Source: Pseudomonas sp. Irchel s3h14 (GTDB lineage: Bacteria > Pseudomonadota > Gammaproteobacteria > Pseudomonadales > Pseudomonadaceae). Taken from it: a DNA stretch of 64,000 nt. Of this stretch, positions 1 through 7,109 are shown piece after piece (position 1 is the first letter of the stretch; each line of letters opens with the position of its first letter). Both the position numbers and the translations under genes were made by a program. Under the pieces are notes generated by a model. The model was not told the DNA's origin. It searched no databases and was given only the letters and a program-made list of their open reading frames with translations. The DNA lies in NCBI RefSeq assembly GCF_900187425.1, contig NZ_FYDJ01000017.1, positions 1-64,000 of the forward strand, given 5' to 3'.

Positions 1-1
1 G

Positions 2-136
2 AGCCGATTGGGCCGCAAGGACGCAGCGGTCAGGTTGGCCAATCGCAACCTGCGCATCGTCTGGGTGCTGTTACAGAATGACCAGACTTATCGTCGCCAG
101 CCCGCCGACGGCCAGCAAGCGACGATGAGCCACTGA
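2..136 (+). CDS. IS110-family transposase, C-terminal end (truncated by window edge)
   Basis: The reading frame is open from the first bases and stops at 134-136. The visible 44 residues include RLGRKDAAVRLANRNLRIVW, which matches the C-terminus of IS110/IS1111-type DEDD transposases, where a basic G-R-K stretch is followed by AVxLANxNxRIxW. The N-terminal DEDD domain lies outside the window. The end of the element cannot be fixed because IS110 elements often lack clear terminal inverted repeats; some of the following 100-200 bp probably belongs to it. It marks the left edge of an accessory region carrying mrr and darTG. Confidence 0.7.
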   Translation, partial: SRLGRKDAAVRLANRNLRIVWVLLQNDQTYRRQPADGQQATMSH

Positions 137-390
137 TCCACCGAGTTCTGCCACCGAGGTACCTACTGACCAACCTGTTGCTGAAAAAACATTGACCCCT
201 GGTAAGACCGGCGTGGATTGATGCCTAAGCTGCTAGTGGCCTTCGAGGCCTGACTGTAATCGGCATGCCACGAGCTCTTCCAATTTTGGCCAGAAGCCGA
301 CGACGGCTTCCTCGAGTAGGCCTGATACATAGATGCAACGGGGCGGCAGTTTTTTTAAAAGCGGGTAGACAGTGGGGGCGAGTCCATACA

Positions 391-521
391 TAGCAGCTGG
401 CGAAGCCTGCGTTCGGCTGCGCAGCAGTCGTAAAACCATGCAACGCGGAGAATCAGACAGACCGTGCCTGCAGGATTGACGACTGCTCCGCAGCCGAACG
501 CAGGCTCCGCCAGCTGCTACA
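391..521. repeat. REP pair (REPIN), family A copy 1
   Basis: The left arm begins TAGCAGCTGGCGAAGCCTGC and the right arm ends with its near reverse complement (GCAGGCTCCGCCAGCTGCTA). The arms enclose about 70 bp. Both the arms and the spacer reappear at 16291-16424, so the whole unit, not only the palindrome, is repeated. This is the form expected of REPINs, which are mobilised in trans by RAYT transposases. No RAYT gene is in the window. Confidence 0.85.
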
Positions 522-1193
522 CGTAACCGCAATCGCTCTAGGTCGCACGCCACGCTGGGAATTCCCCCAAAAAATCAGTATGCTGCGCCCCACATTTGCG
601 CATCGACCCGCCCCACGGCGTCAGATCGCACCGACAAGGCAGATGACTTTCTCGCCAAGTCCCACAGCCGGACGCAAGATCCGGGTGTACGTTTTGAAGG
701 CTGGCGCGGTTTACCAAAAATGAACCAAGCCAGTCCCCGAGAAGCCGGCCACAAGCCGGCTTTTTAATGCCTGAGAGAAAGCTATTCTCAACTTTTGAAG
801 TCCTCTGCACCTTTGCTAGATCAATGGTCACAGCCACTTTCGGGCTTTTTAAATCCGTTGTGCTCGACGCATAAGGGAGGAATAGGAGGGCGAGACCGCT
901 GAGAAAGCTCACCGTAAATGAACTCGAAAACTGTTTGAGTCTGGTATCCCATAGCTCACGCGCCCGCTGAGCAGGCGCTAAAAAGTTGGGGATGATAGCG
1001 CCTGAGCAAAGATTGCGTATGCCAGACGGCGGAATTTATTGCGCAGGGATGTTCCGTAGGACAAAGCCTTTGCTATACACAGCGACTTACGTTTTATCAG
1101 CGACAGCGACTCCCCCTGCGGGATATCTGAGTGAGCGTTAATTTATACTCGCCCGCCGATCAGTCAAAAACGCGCTATCACAGGGAAGCGTCC
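522..1193. other. Intergenic region without a supported gene
   Basis: About 670 bp between the REP pair and mrr. Short open frames exist on both strands, but none has a convincing start, ribosome binding site or recognisable protein. A terminator-like hairpin lies at 743-766. The region looks like decayed accessory DNA between an insertion sequence and the mrr/darTG genes. The mrr promoter should lie in its last 150 bp. Confidence 0.5.
743..766 (+). terminator. Rho-independent terminator-like hairpin
   Basis: Arms AGCCGGC (743-749) and GCCGGCT (755-761) enclose a 5-nt loop and run into TTTTT. The geometry is that of an intrinsic terminator read on the plus strand. No intact gene ends just before it, so it may be the relic of a lost gene's 3' end. 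Confidence 0.5.
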
Positions 1194-2114
1194 ATGTCCG
1201 TTCCAACTTACGATCAGTTCATCGAGCCAATCTTGCGTTTTCTCGCCACGAAACCCGATGGAGTTCCCGCTCGGGATGCCTATGAAGCTGCAGCAAAAAT
1301 GTTGCAACTGACTTTAGAGCAGCGTGAAGAACTGATCGCCAGTGGGCAGACGACCTATAAGAACAGAGCGGGCTGGGCGCACGATCGGCTCAAGCGCGCC
1401 GGCCTTTCCAGTAGTGCCAAACGCGGGTACTGGAAATTGACTGACGCGGGTGTGGCCTACGCCAAGGAACATCCAGCCCCCATGCCGGCCGGCGCAGTGG
1501 AACATTTAGCCATTGGCTATATGAATGTGAAGCTGAAGGTTGCACCTGACGCAGCACCGCTTGATGACGAAACACCTGTTGAACCTGACGTCACCTCCGC
1601 AACTGCTAGCCCGGATGATCGGCTCGAGCAAGCCCTCCAGGAATTGCGTGACGCCACAGCAGCCGATCTATTAGATAACTTGTTACAGGTCAGCCCCAAC
1701 CGCTTCGAAGTGATCGTACTGGATGTGCTTCATCGCCTGGGATACGGCGCTAGCCGCAATGACCTGCAGCGTGTCGGTGGGTCTGGGGATGCCGGCATTG
1801 ATGGCATCATTTCGCTCGATAAGCTGGGGCTTGAGAAGGTTTATGTCCAAGCCAAGCGTTGGCAGAACACGGTAGGCCGCCCTGAGCTGCAGGCTTTCTA
1901 CGGCGCACTCGCCGGGCAAAAGGCTAAGCGCGGGGTGTTCATCACAACCTCTGGTTTCACGGCACACGCTGTCGACTTTGCTAAATCGGTGGACGGGATT
2001 GTGCTGGTGGATGGCACACGACTGGTGCATCTGATGATGGATCATGAAGTGGGTGTTACATCGCGACTGTTGCGATTGCCGGCGTTGGATCGTGATTATT
2101 TTGACGAAGAGTGA
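1194..2114 (+). CDS. mrr: Mrr-type restriction endonuclease
   Basis: A 306-residue protein with an N-terminal Mrr_N winged-helix-like domain (about residues 1-110, beginning MSVPTYDQFIEPILRFLA) and a C-terminal Mrr_cat PD-(D/E)xK-type nuclease domain (about 165-290). The catalytic signature is visible as GGSGDAGIDG followed by VYVQAKRW, the D...QxK pattern of Mrr enzymes. Family members are Type IV enzymes that cut modified DNA. I chose ATG 1194, preceded by AGGGA, because the family N-terminus begins there; a GTG at 1131 would add 21 unrelated residues. No methylase gene is adjacent, consistent with a modification-dependent enzyme. Its neighbours (IS110 tail, darTG) suggest a small defence island. 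Confidence 0.88.
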   Translation: MSVPTYDQFIEPILRFLATKPDGVPARDAYEAAAKMLQLTLEQREELIASGQTTYKNRAGWAHDRLKRAGLSSSAKRGYWKLTDAGVAYAKEHPAPMPAGAVEHLAIGYMNVKLKVAPDAAPLDDETPVEPDVTSATASPDDRLEQALQELRDATAADLLDNLLQVSPNRFEVIVLDVLHRLGYGASRNDLQRVGGSGDAGIDGIISLDKLGLEKVYVQAKRWQNTVGRPELQAFYGALAGQKAKRGVFITTSGFTAHAVDFAKSVDGIVLVDGTRLVHLMMDHEVGVTSRLLRLPALDRDYFDEE

Positions 2115-2279
2115 GAGATCGGTTTTGGGCAAACCGGCCACTTCCCCCCAACGCTTGTGGCCTAAGGTGATGGCACACTAGAATCACGAAGTACGCCCGA
2201 CTTGGAAGGTCGCGGTTAACGCGCAGAAGAGATAGGGCTAAAGCGGGTTTAGATAGTTGTGCAGGTCAAGGAGACCGCG

Positions 2280-2861
2280 ATGCCAGACGTCAGAAATATC
2301 AAGGAACAAAAGCTTCTATACCACCTCACTTCGGTTGAAAACCTGGATGGCATTTTTCAGGGAGGTCTAAAGCCTCGCGCTGAACTCACTGACTTCAAAG
2401 ATGTAGCTGACAGTGAAATTCTGAAGAAGCGCAAAGCCCTTGAGCTTGACAGCTATGTGCCCTTTCACTGGTTCGCTGCAAATCCATTTGACGGAAGTGT
2501 GCAACGTAACAACCCTGATGTGAAATTCGTCCTGATCTCCGTTTACAGGACTATCGCGAAACAAAACGGTTGGAAAGTCATTCCTCGCCACCCTCTGGCA
2601 AATGATTCAATTCAGTTACTCGATTACGACGAGGGTTTCGAAGCCATCGAGTGGGAGGTCATGAACAGCCGGGAGTATCACGACGCACACTGCAAAAGCA
2701 TCTGCATGGCGGAATGCTTGGCGCCTGGCGTTGTGAAACCAAACGCCTTCTTCAAAATCTTCACTCCTAACGAGGAGGTCGAAGCACTCTGCGTGGCTAA
2801 AATGCACGAGGCCGGTGTTAATGTACTCACCGGCGCGAATCAGAGAATGTTTTATCAATGA
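2280..2861 (+). CDS. DarT-like ADP-ribosyltransferase (first of two in tandem)
   Basis: This 193-residue protein has the same order of blocks as the DarT encoded downstream. A start motif YHLTSVENL (14-22) corresponds to WRIVHRDNL. A central YVPFHWFAANPF (59-70) corresponds to YVPFYFTPF. A beta strand (VKFVLISVYR, 81-90) follows, and then a candidate catalytic Glu145 in MAECL. These are the NAD-binding and catalytic positions of the DarT (DUF4433) fold, which ADP-ribosylates bases in DNA. ATG 2280 follows AAGGAG at good spacing. The stop overlaps the next start by four bases (ATGA), so the two toxins are translationally coupled. Base and substrate specificity cannot be read from the sequence. 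It could also be a regulatory or divergent partner rather than an independent toxin. Confidence 0.72.
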   Translation: MPDVRNIKEQKLLYHLTSVENLDGIFQGGLKPRAELTDFKDVADSEILKKRKALELDSYVPFHWFAANPFDGSVQRNNPDVKFVLISVYRTIAKQNGWKVIPRHPLANDSIQLLDYDEGFEAIEWEVMNSREYHDAHCKSICMAECLAPGVVKPNAFFKIFTPNEEVEALCVAKMHEAGVNVLTGANQRMFYQ

Positions 2862-3502
2862 ACTACACCAGTCTGAATCCAGAGAAGGCTCTGATTTGGC
2901 GGATCGTCCATCGCGATAACCTTCCGTGGATTCTGGACAATGGGCTGCATTGCGCGAACTCGAAGGTGCTCGCCCCCCAGTACGTGGATATCGGCAATGT
3001 CGATTTGATCGACAAGCGCCGATCTCGCCGTGTACCTATCGCACCAGAGGGTTTTTTGGCTGACTACGTACCCTTCTATTTCACACCCTTCTCTGTGATG
3101 ATGAAAAACATTCGCTCCGGATGGGGCGTTCAGCAACGCAGCAACGACGAGATCGTGATTTTGGTCTCCAGCCTGTACCGCGTCGAACAGCTTGGCCTAC
3201 CGTTTGTCTTCACAAACGCACATGCCTACCCGGACTGGACAGACTATTACAGCGATCTGGAGAATCTCGGCGAGATCGATTGGTCTATCCTTCAACGACG
3301 CGACTTCAAACGTGACCCTGATGACCCTCGAAAGATGGAGCGTTATCAGGCCGAAGCGCTGATTCACCATCACCTACCGATTACAGGACTCCTTGGCATC
3401 ATGTGCTACACCGATGCAATGAAAGAACGCATAGAGCAGGACGTGGCCGCTAGAGGCCTGACGTTGTCTGTTCATGCGCGTCCGGGATGGTATTTCCAAT
3501 GA
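2858..3502 (+). CDS. darT: DNA ADP-ribosyltransferase toxin DarT
   Basis: A 214-residue canonical DarT. The NAD-binding start WRIVHRDNL (14-22) is followed by YVPFYFTPFSVMMKNI (70-85), the helix DLENLGEIDWSILQRRDF and the catalytic block YQAEALIHHHLP, with Glu166 as the expected catalytic residue. Known DarT enzymes transfer ADP-ribose from NAD+ to single-stranded DNA, blocking replication and inducing SOS. They act in phage defence or as toxins neutralised by DarG. The gene sits between the other DarT-like gene and darG, with 4-bp overlaps on both sides, so all three should be one operon. Length and motifs look intact. Confidence 0.9.
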   Translation: MNYTSLNPEKALIWRIVHRDNLPWILDNGLHCANSKVLAPQYVDIGNVDLIDKRRSRRVPIAPEGFLADYVPFYFTPFSVMMKNIRSGWGVQQRSNDEIVILVSSLYRVEQLGLPFVFTNAHAYPDWTDYYSDLENLGEIDWSILQRRDFKRDPDDPRKMERYQAEALIHHHLPITGLLGIMCYTDAMKERIEQDVAARGLTLSVHARPGWYFQ

Positions 3503-4587
3503 TCAGGTTTACCCAAGGCAACCTCCTGGAAGCCAAAACCGAAGCCCTCGTCAACACGGTGAATACCGTAGGTGTGATGGGTAAAGGTATCGCACTGATG
3601 TTCAAAGAGCGCTTCGCGGAGAACTACCGTCTGTATTCGGCGGCCTGCAAGGCTGGCGCGGTAGAGACAGGCAAGGTTCACGTAACGACAGTCAATGAGC
3701 TCGACGGTCCTCGCTGGATCGTAAACTTCCCTACCAAACGTCATTGGCGATCGCCGTCGCAGATGGCATGGATTACCGAAGGCTTGCACGATCTGCGTCG
3801 TTTCCTGATTGAAAACGACGTTAAGTCCGTGGCAGTTCCACCGCTTGGTGCGGGCAACGGTGGTTTGAAATGGCCAGAAGTTCGCGAACAGATTGTTGAT
3901 GTCCTGAGTGATCTGGATGTCGATGTGTTGGTATTCGAGCCTTCCAACCAGTATCTGAATGTCGCCAAACGTAGTGGCGTGGAAAAGCTTACGCCTGCTC
4001 GCGCACTCATTGCGGAACTGGTTCGACGCTATTGGGTTTTGGGTATGGAATGCAGCCTGCTTGAGATTCAGAAACTGGCCTGGTTCCTGGAGCGTGCTAT
4101 TGAGAAGCTACCGGACACTGAAAACCCACTGAATCTTAAGTTTGTTGCTCATAAATATGGGCCGTATGCCAATCGGTTGGAGCATCTGCTCAATAACCTG
4201 GATGGCAGCTATTTGCATTGTGACAAGCGCATCAGTGATGCGGGTATCAGTGATGTGATCTGGTTTGACCAAGAGCGCAAAGCCTTTTTGCAAACATATC
4301 TAAAGACAGAGGCCAAGGAGTACTCCCAAGCCTTGGAGCGCACTGCTGAGTTAATCGACGGCTTTGAGTCGCCCTTCGGCATGGAGTTGCTGGCGACGGT
4401 CGATTGGTTGCTGAGTCAGGAGAAGGTATCCCCGACAGTTCCTGCCGTACGCGAAGCGTTGAAACATTGGGACGGCGGAGCCGGTGCTGCTGCTCGCAAG
4501 AGCAGGCTGTTCGACGATTCGGCGCTTGATATTGCACTCAAACGTCTTACCAGCAGTAGTTTCAAGCCAGAAATGGCTGCCTGTTAA
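3499..4587 (+). CDS. darG: DarG macrodomain antitoxin
   Basis: A 362-residue two-domain protein. Residues 1-155 form a macrodomain with the ADP-ribose-binding signatures NTVNTVGVMGKGIA (19-32) and VPPLGAGNGGLKW (113-125). In known DarG proteins this domain removes ADP-ribose from DNA. Residues from about 165 on form a C-terminal domain that in the family binds and blocks DarT directly. The start at 3499 overlaps the darT stop (ATGA); the in-frame upstream ATG at 3487 lies within darT and is less likely. This is the only antitoxin gene for two DarT-like genes, so it may have to control both. Codon use in the three-gene unit looks less GC-rich than in the mag genes beside it, as expected for acquired DNA. 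Confidence 0.9.
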   Translation: MIRFTQGNLLEAKTEALVNTVNTVGVMGKGIALMFKERFAENYRLYSAACKAGAVETGKVHVTTVNELDGPRWIVNFPTKRHWRSPSQMAWITEGLHDLRRFLIENDVKSVAVPPLGAGNGGLKWPEVREQIVDVLSDLDVDVLVFEPSNQYLNVAKRSGVEKLTPARALIAELVRRYWVLGMECSLLEIQKLAWFLERAIEKLPDTENPLNLKFVAHKYGPYANRLEHLLNNLDGSYLHCDKRISDAGISDVIWFDQERKAFLQTYLKTEAKEYSQALERTAELIDGFESPFGMELLATVDWLLSQEKVSPTVPAVREALKHWDGGAGAAARKSRLFDDSALDIALKRLTSSSFKPEMAAC

Positions 4588-4631
4588 CTTCAACAGCCCA
4601 TTGATTGGTCATCTTTAGAAAATTCGATCGC

Positions 4632-4666
4632 AGGTGATTGTCCAACAACCCGTTGGACAATCACCT
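4632..4666. terminator. Perfect 15-bp inverted repeat between convergent darG and magF
   Basis: AGGTGATTGTCCAAC is followed by the loop AACCC and the exact reverse complement. It lies 45 bp after the darG stop and 4 bp before the magF stop on the other strand. It is well placed to end transcription from both sides, though neither strand shows a strong T-run, so termination is an inference. Confidence 0.55.
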
Positions 4667-4669
4667 CCC

Positions 4670-5485
4670 TCACGGATAACTAAACCCCTTAACCAACGTC
4701 AACTCCCCCACCGCCCGCATCGGCACCAGGAACGTTTCCATTTTCTCGTTCGGCGTCCCTTCCTCCGTAATCACCGTTACCTGTGCCGTCGTCAGCGGCT
4801 GAACCGCCTCCTCCTGCCCCTCATCGTCACTGCGATACCCGCCCCCAAAGTAATTCACATAAACGAGGTATTGGCCTTTGATCGGCGCCGGCATGGCGAA
4901 GATTTCCGGGCCGTATCCCGTCGTCACGTCAACATCGAGCGCAGCACCATTAGGAACAACGCGGTCGCCGTACCAGATGTGGGCGCCGTCGGGGGTGATG
5001 AGGTGCAAGTCGAGATCGGTGCCGTCACTGTCCCAAGCCAGTAGCACCCGCAACTTCGCCGGAGTGGCCCCGCCGCTGGCGTTCAGGAATTGCGTGCGAT
5101 GGCGCTGCTGGCCATCTGGGCTTCGGACTTCGACGCTGTTGCTGCCATTCGGAAATGAGAACGGACGATCAAAGCGACCAGCGGGGTCAATCTTCAGCGG
5201 CATGCTGACGCCGTTGACGATCAACCGGCCGGGCTCACCAGACTTGGGTGTGGCGTTGATCTGACCGGTGATGCGTGCAGTGTTGGCCTGCCCGATCGGG
5301 GTGTTCACTGAGGAGGCCGGGTAGTTAACGATCTGTCGAAAGCTTTCGCCTTCGCCTTCAGGCGCACCGGTGCGCCAGCCGCCTACGGGTGTGTCGAGTT
5401 TGGCGGCGCTTTCGGCGGCGAACATCGTCGGCCATACGCAAAATGAGCAGAGGAACAGGAAGACCTGTGGATAACGGAGTTTCAT
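4670..5485 (-). CDS. magF: MagF, DUF2135 (YfaP-type) periplasmic protein
   Basis: A 271-residue secreted protein with a hydrophobic signal peptide (about residues 1-23, ending near FAAES) and a DUF2135 domain at about 140-271 (RVLLAWDSDGTDLDLHLITP, ending FLVPMRAVGELTLVKGF). It is the last gene of the operon and starts 3 bp after the magE stop. MagA, the first gene, is a paralog: both open with a PVGGWR motif and end with a VP(M/L)RA(V/I)G block. The E. coli relative is YfaP, in the yfaAPQST cluster. Family function is unknown beyond association with the bacterial alpha-2-macroglobulin MagD in P. aeruginosa. Confidence 0.82.
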   Translation of the reverse strand: MKLRYPQVFLFLCSFCVWPTMFAAESAAKLDTPVGGWRTGAPEGEGESFRQIVNYPASSVNTPIGQANTARITGQINATPKSGEPGRLIVNGVSMPLKIDPAGRFDRPFSFPNGSNSVEVRSPDGQQRHRTQFLNASGGATPAKLRVLLAWDSDGTDLDLHLITPDGAHIWYGDRVVPNGAALDVDVTTGYGPEIFAMPAPIKGQYLVYVNYFGGGYRSDDEGQEEAVQPLTTAQVTVITEEGTPNEKMETFLVPMRAVGELTLVKGFSYP

Positions 5486-5488
5486 GGC

Positions 5489-7108
5489 CTATTCCAGCAA
5501 GAGGTGGCGGGCGAGCCCTTCGATGTAGGTTTCATCCTGGCCGTTGGGATGTGCTTCGAAGGCCAGGTGCAGGTATTCGTGGGTCAGGTCGAGGCGGTCT
5601 TGCAGCGACAACACGCCGCGCACGTAAATGCGCTGGCGTTCGCGGTCGACGTAGGGGCGACCGAAGGCCAGGCGGCAGACGGCGAAGGTGCTGACTTCGT
5701 TGTAGCCGACTTCGCTTTCCAACCGAGGACGCCAGCCGCGGCGTTGGTTCAGCAGCCAGTCTTGCGCGGTGGGGAGCGCTTCGCAGGAAGCGACTGGATT
5801 GTCCCAGCGGCTGAGGCTGGCACGCGGATAGGCGTGGAGCAGGATGGCGTCGTAGCGTTGGCCAGCGTTGGCTTGTTCGACGGCTTGCTGCCAGGAGAGC
5901 TTGTCCGGACCGGGCTGATCGGAGTGGTAGGTGACGGTGCTGCCGGCGAGGACCAGGTCGCTGGTCCAGGCGGCGATGTTGCGTGATTCGGCGGTAGCTG
6001 GACGTGGGGCGACGCGTTGCCGGCTGCTGCTGTCGTCGATGCTCAGGCAGTCGCCGTTGCGAGTAGCGTTTTGCAGCAGGTACGTGCGGATCGCGACGGC
6101 CAGGGCTTTGGCGGCTTCGGCGGGTTCGGGTCTGGCTTCGCGCTGGAGGACGCGGGCGACATATTCTTCGCGGTCCAGGCGGGCGACCAGCTTGTCTTTG
6201 AGCAGAAAGAGTTCGCCGTCGCTGTGGATATCGAGTTGGTTGCCGTTGGTGAATTCGACGCGGTAGTCACCCTGCAAGGGTCCGGACTCAACAACACGAT
6301 CCCCCGCCAGAACGCGCCCGATGGGATAGCGTGAAAACAGCCCCACCTCGACACACCGTCCCGCCTCCAAAGGCCAATTCACTGGCAACACCGAAGCCAA
6401 CGCCCCACCGTAGTGACGCAAGACCATTTGACTGGTCCCACGCCCACCGGCCCACACCGGCGAGCCATCCGCCAACCAACCGGCAAAACCGCCCTGACGC
6501 GACGAAGGGTCCTGATCCCCCAACCAGCTCCAGGTTTTCACCCGCAACCGGCCACCGAGTTCGCCCACGACATTGCCGTCAGCCGCATTCAACACCACAT
6601 CCAGCAACACCCGCCGCGCTTGATCCTGCGCCGGCATCGCGGCCAGCATTCGCAGCAACTCATTCACTGAAACTCGCGTCGAAGGCTGCAACGAAGCCAA
6701 ATCCAGCAACCACTCCGGTGCCTGCCGCGCCTGCCAATACGTGCGCCAGTCAGCGCCAGCAATGCTCAACCGCTGCGGTTCAAAATACAAACCGCATGAC
6801 TTCACCAAGGCCTGATCGCGCTCAATTTTGCCGCCCGCCGTACAGCAATAAACTTCGTCTTTCGACTGACCGCGACATTCGTAAGCCGGCTCATGGGCGT
6901 TGGTATCCACCAGCCAGCCGTACACAAACAACTTCCACACACTGCCCAGCGGAATCTGCAAATCAGCAGGCAACGGCTCGCGCGCGATCACCTGAGTCCG
7001 GCTCAACGACAGCAACTCACCTTTAAAAGCCAGCCGTAGCGGCTCCTCCTGCGCTGTCGCCAGCGCAGGGATCAAGCACAGCCACCACCAGAGCAAACGC
7101 CGGGTCAT
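5489..7108 (-). CDS. magE: MagE, DUF2300 (YfaQ-type) envelope protein with an HExxH motif
   Basis: A 539-residue exported protein starting MTRRLLWWWLCLIPALATA (signal peptide). The start at 7108 lies just inside the end of magD. A region at about 345-450 (LDREEYVARVLQREARPEPAEAAKALAVAIRTY, read in parts) resembles the SpoIID fold of peptidoglycan-binding or lytic proteins. The last 30 residues contain HEYLH (510-514) followed by E at a distance suitable for a third zinc ligand, as in gluzincin-type metallopeptidases. SVWK (56-59) has the form of the SxxK motif of penicillin-interacting enzymes. These motif readings are inference; no enzymatic role is established for DUF2300. The operon context points to work at the cell wall or periplasm. 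Confidence 0.78.
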   Translation of the reverse strand: MTRRLLWWWLCLIPALATAQEEPLRLAFKGELLSLSRTQVIAREPLPADLQIPLGSVWKLFVYGWLVDTNAHEPAYECRGQSKDEVYCCTAGGKIERDQALVKSCGLYFEPQRLSIAGADWRTYWQARQAPEWLLDLASLQPSTRVSVNELLRMLAAMPAQDQARRVLLDVVLNAADGNVVGELGGRLRVKTWSWLGDQDPSSRQGGFAGWLADGSPVWAGGRGTSQMVLRHYGGALASVLPVNWPLEAGRCVEVGLFSRYPIGRVLAGDRVVESGPLQGDYRVEFTNGNQLDIHSDGELFLLKDKLVARLDREEYVARVLQREARPEPAEAAKALAVAIRTYLLQNATRNGDCLSIDDSSSRQRVAPRPATAESRNIAAWTSDLVLAGSTVTYHSDQPGPDKLSWQQAVEQANAGQRYDAILLHAYPRASLSRWDNPVASCEALPTAQDWLLNQRRGWRPRLESEVGYNEVSTFAVCRLAFGRPYVDRERQRIYVRGVLSLQDRLDLTHEYLHLAFEAHPNGQDETYIEGLARHLLLE

Positions 7109-7109
7109 G

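Noticed and set aside
233..391. Minus-strand 52-residue frame starting MYGLAPTVYPLLKK
   Set aside because: Plausible composition but no ribosome binding site, no recognised family, and it begins at the edge of the REP; not enough to call a gene.
743..766. tmRNA or tRNA 3' end as an island attachment site
   Set aside because: The hairpin resembles a plain terminator; no tRNA or tmRNA-like sequence, CCA end or duplicated att repeat was found.
538..912. 124-residue minus-strand frame before mrr
   Set aside because: Low-complexity codon pattern, no start signal and no recognisable domain; overlaps the terminator-like hairpin.
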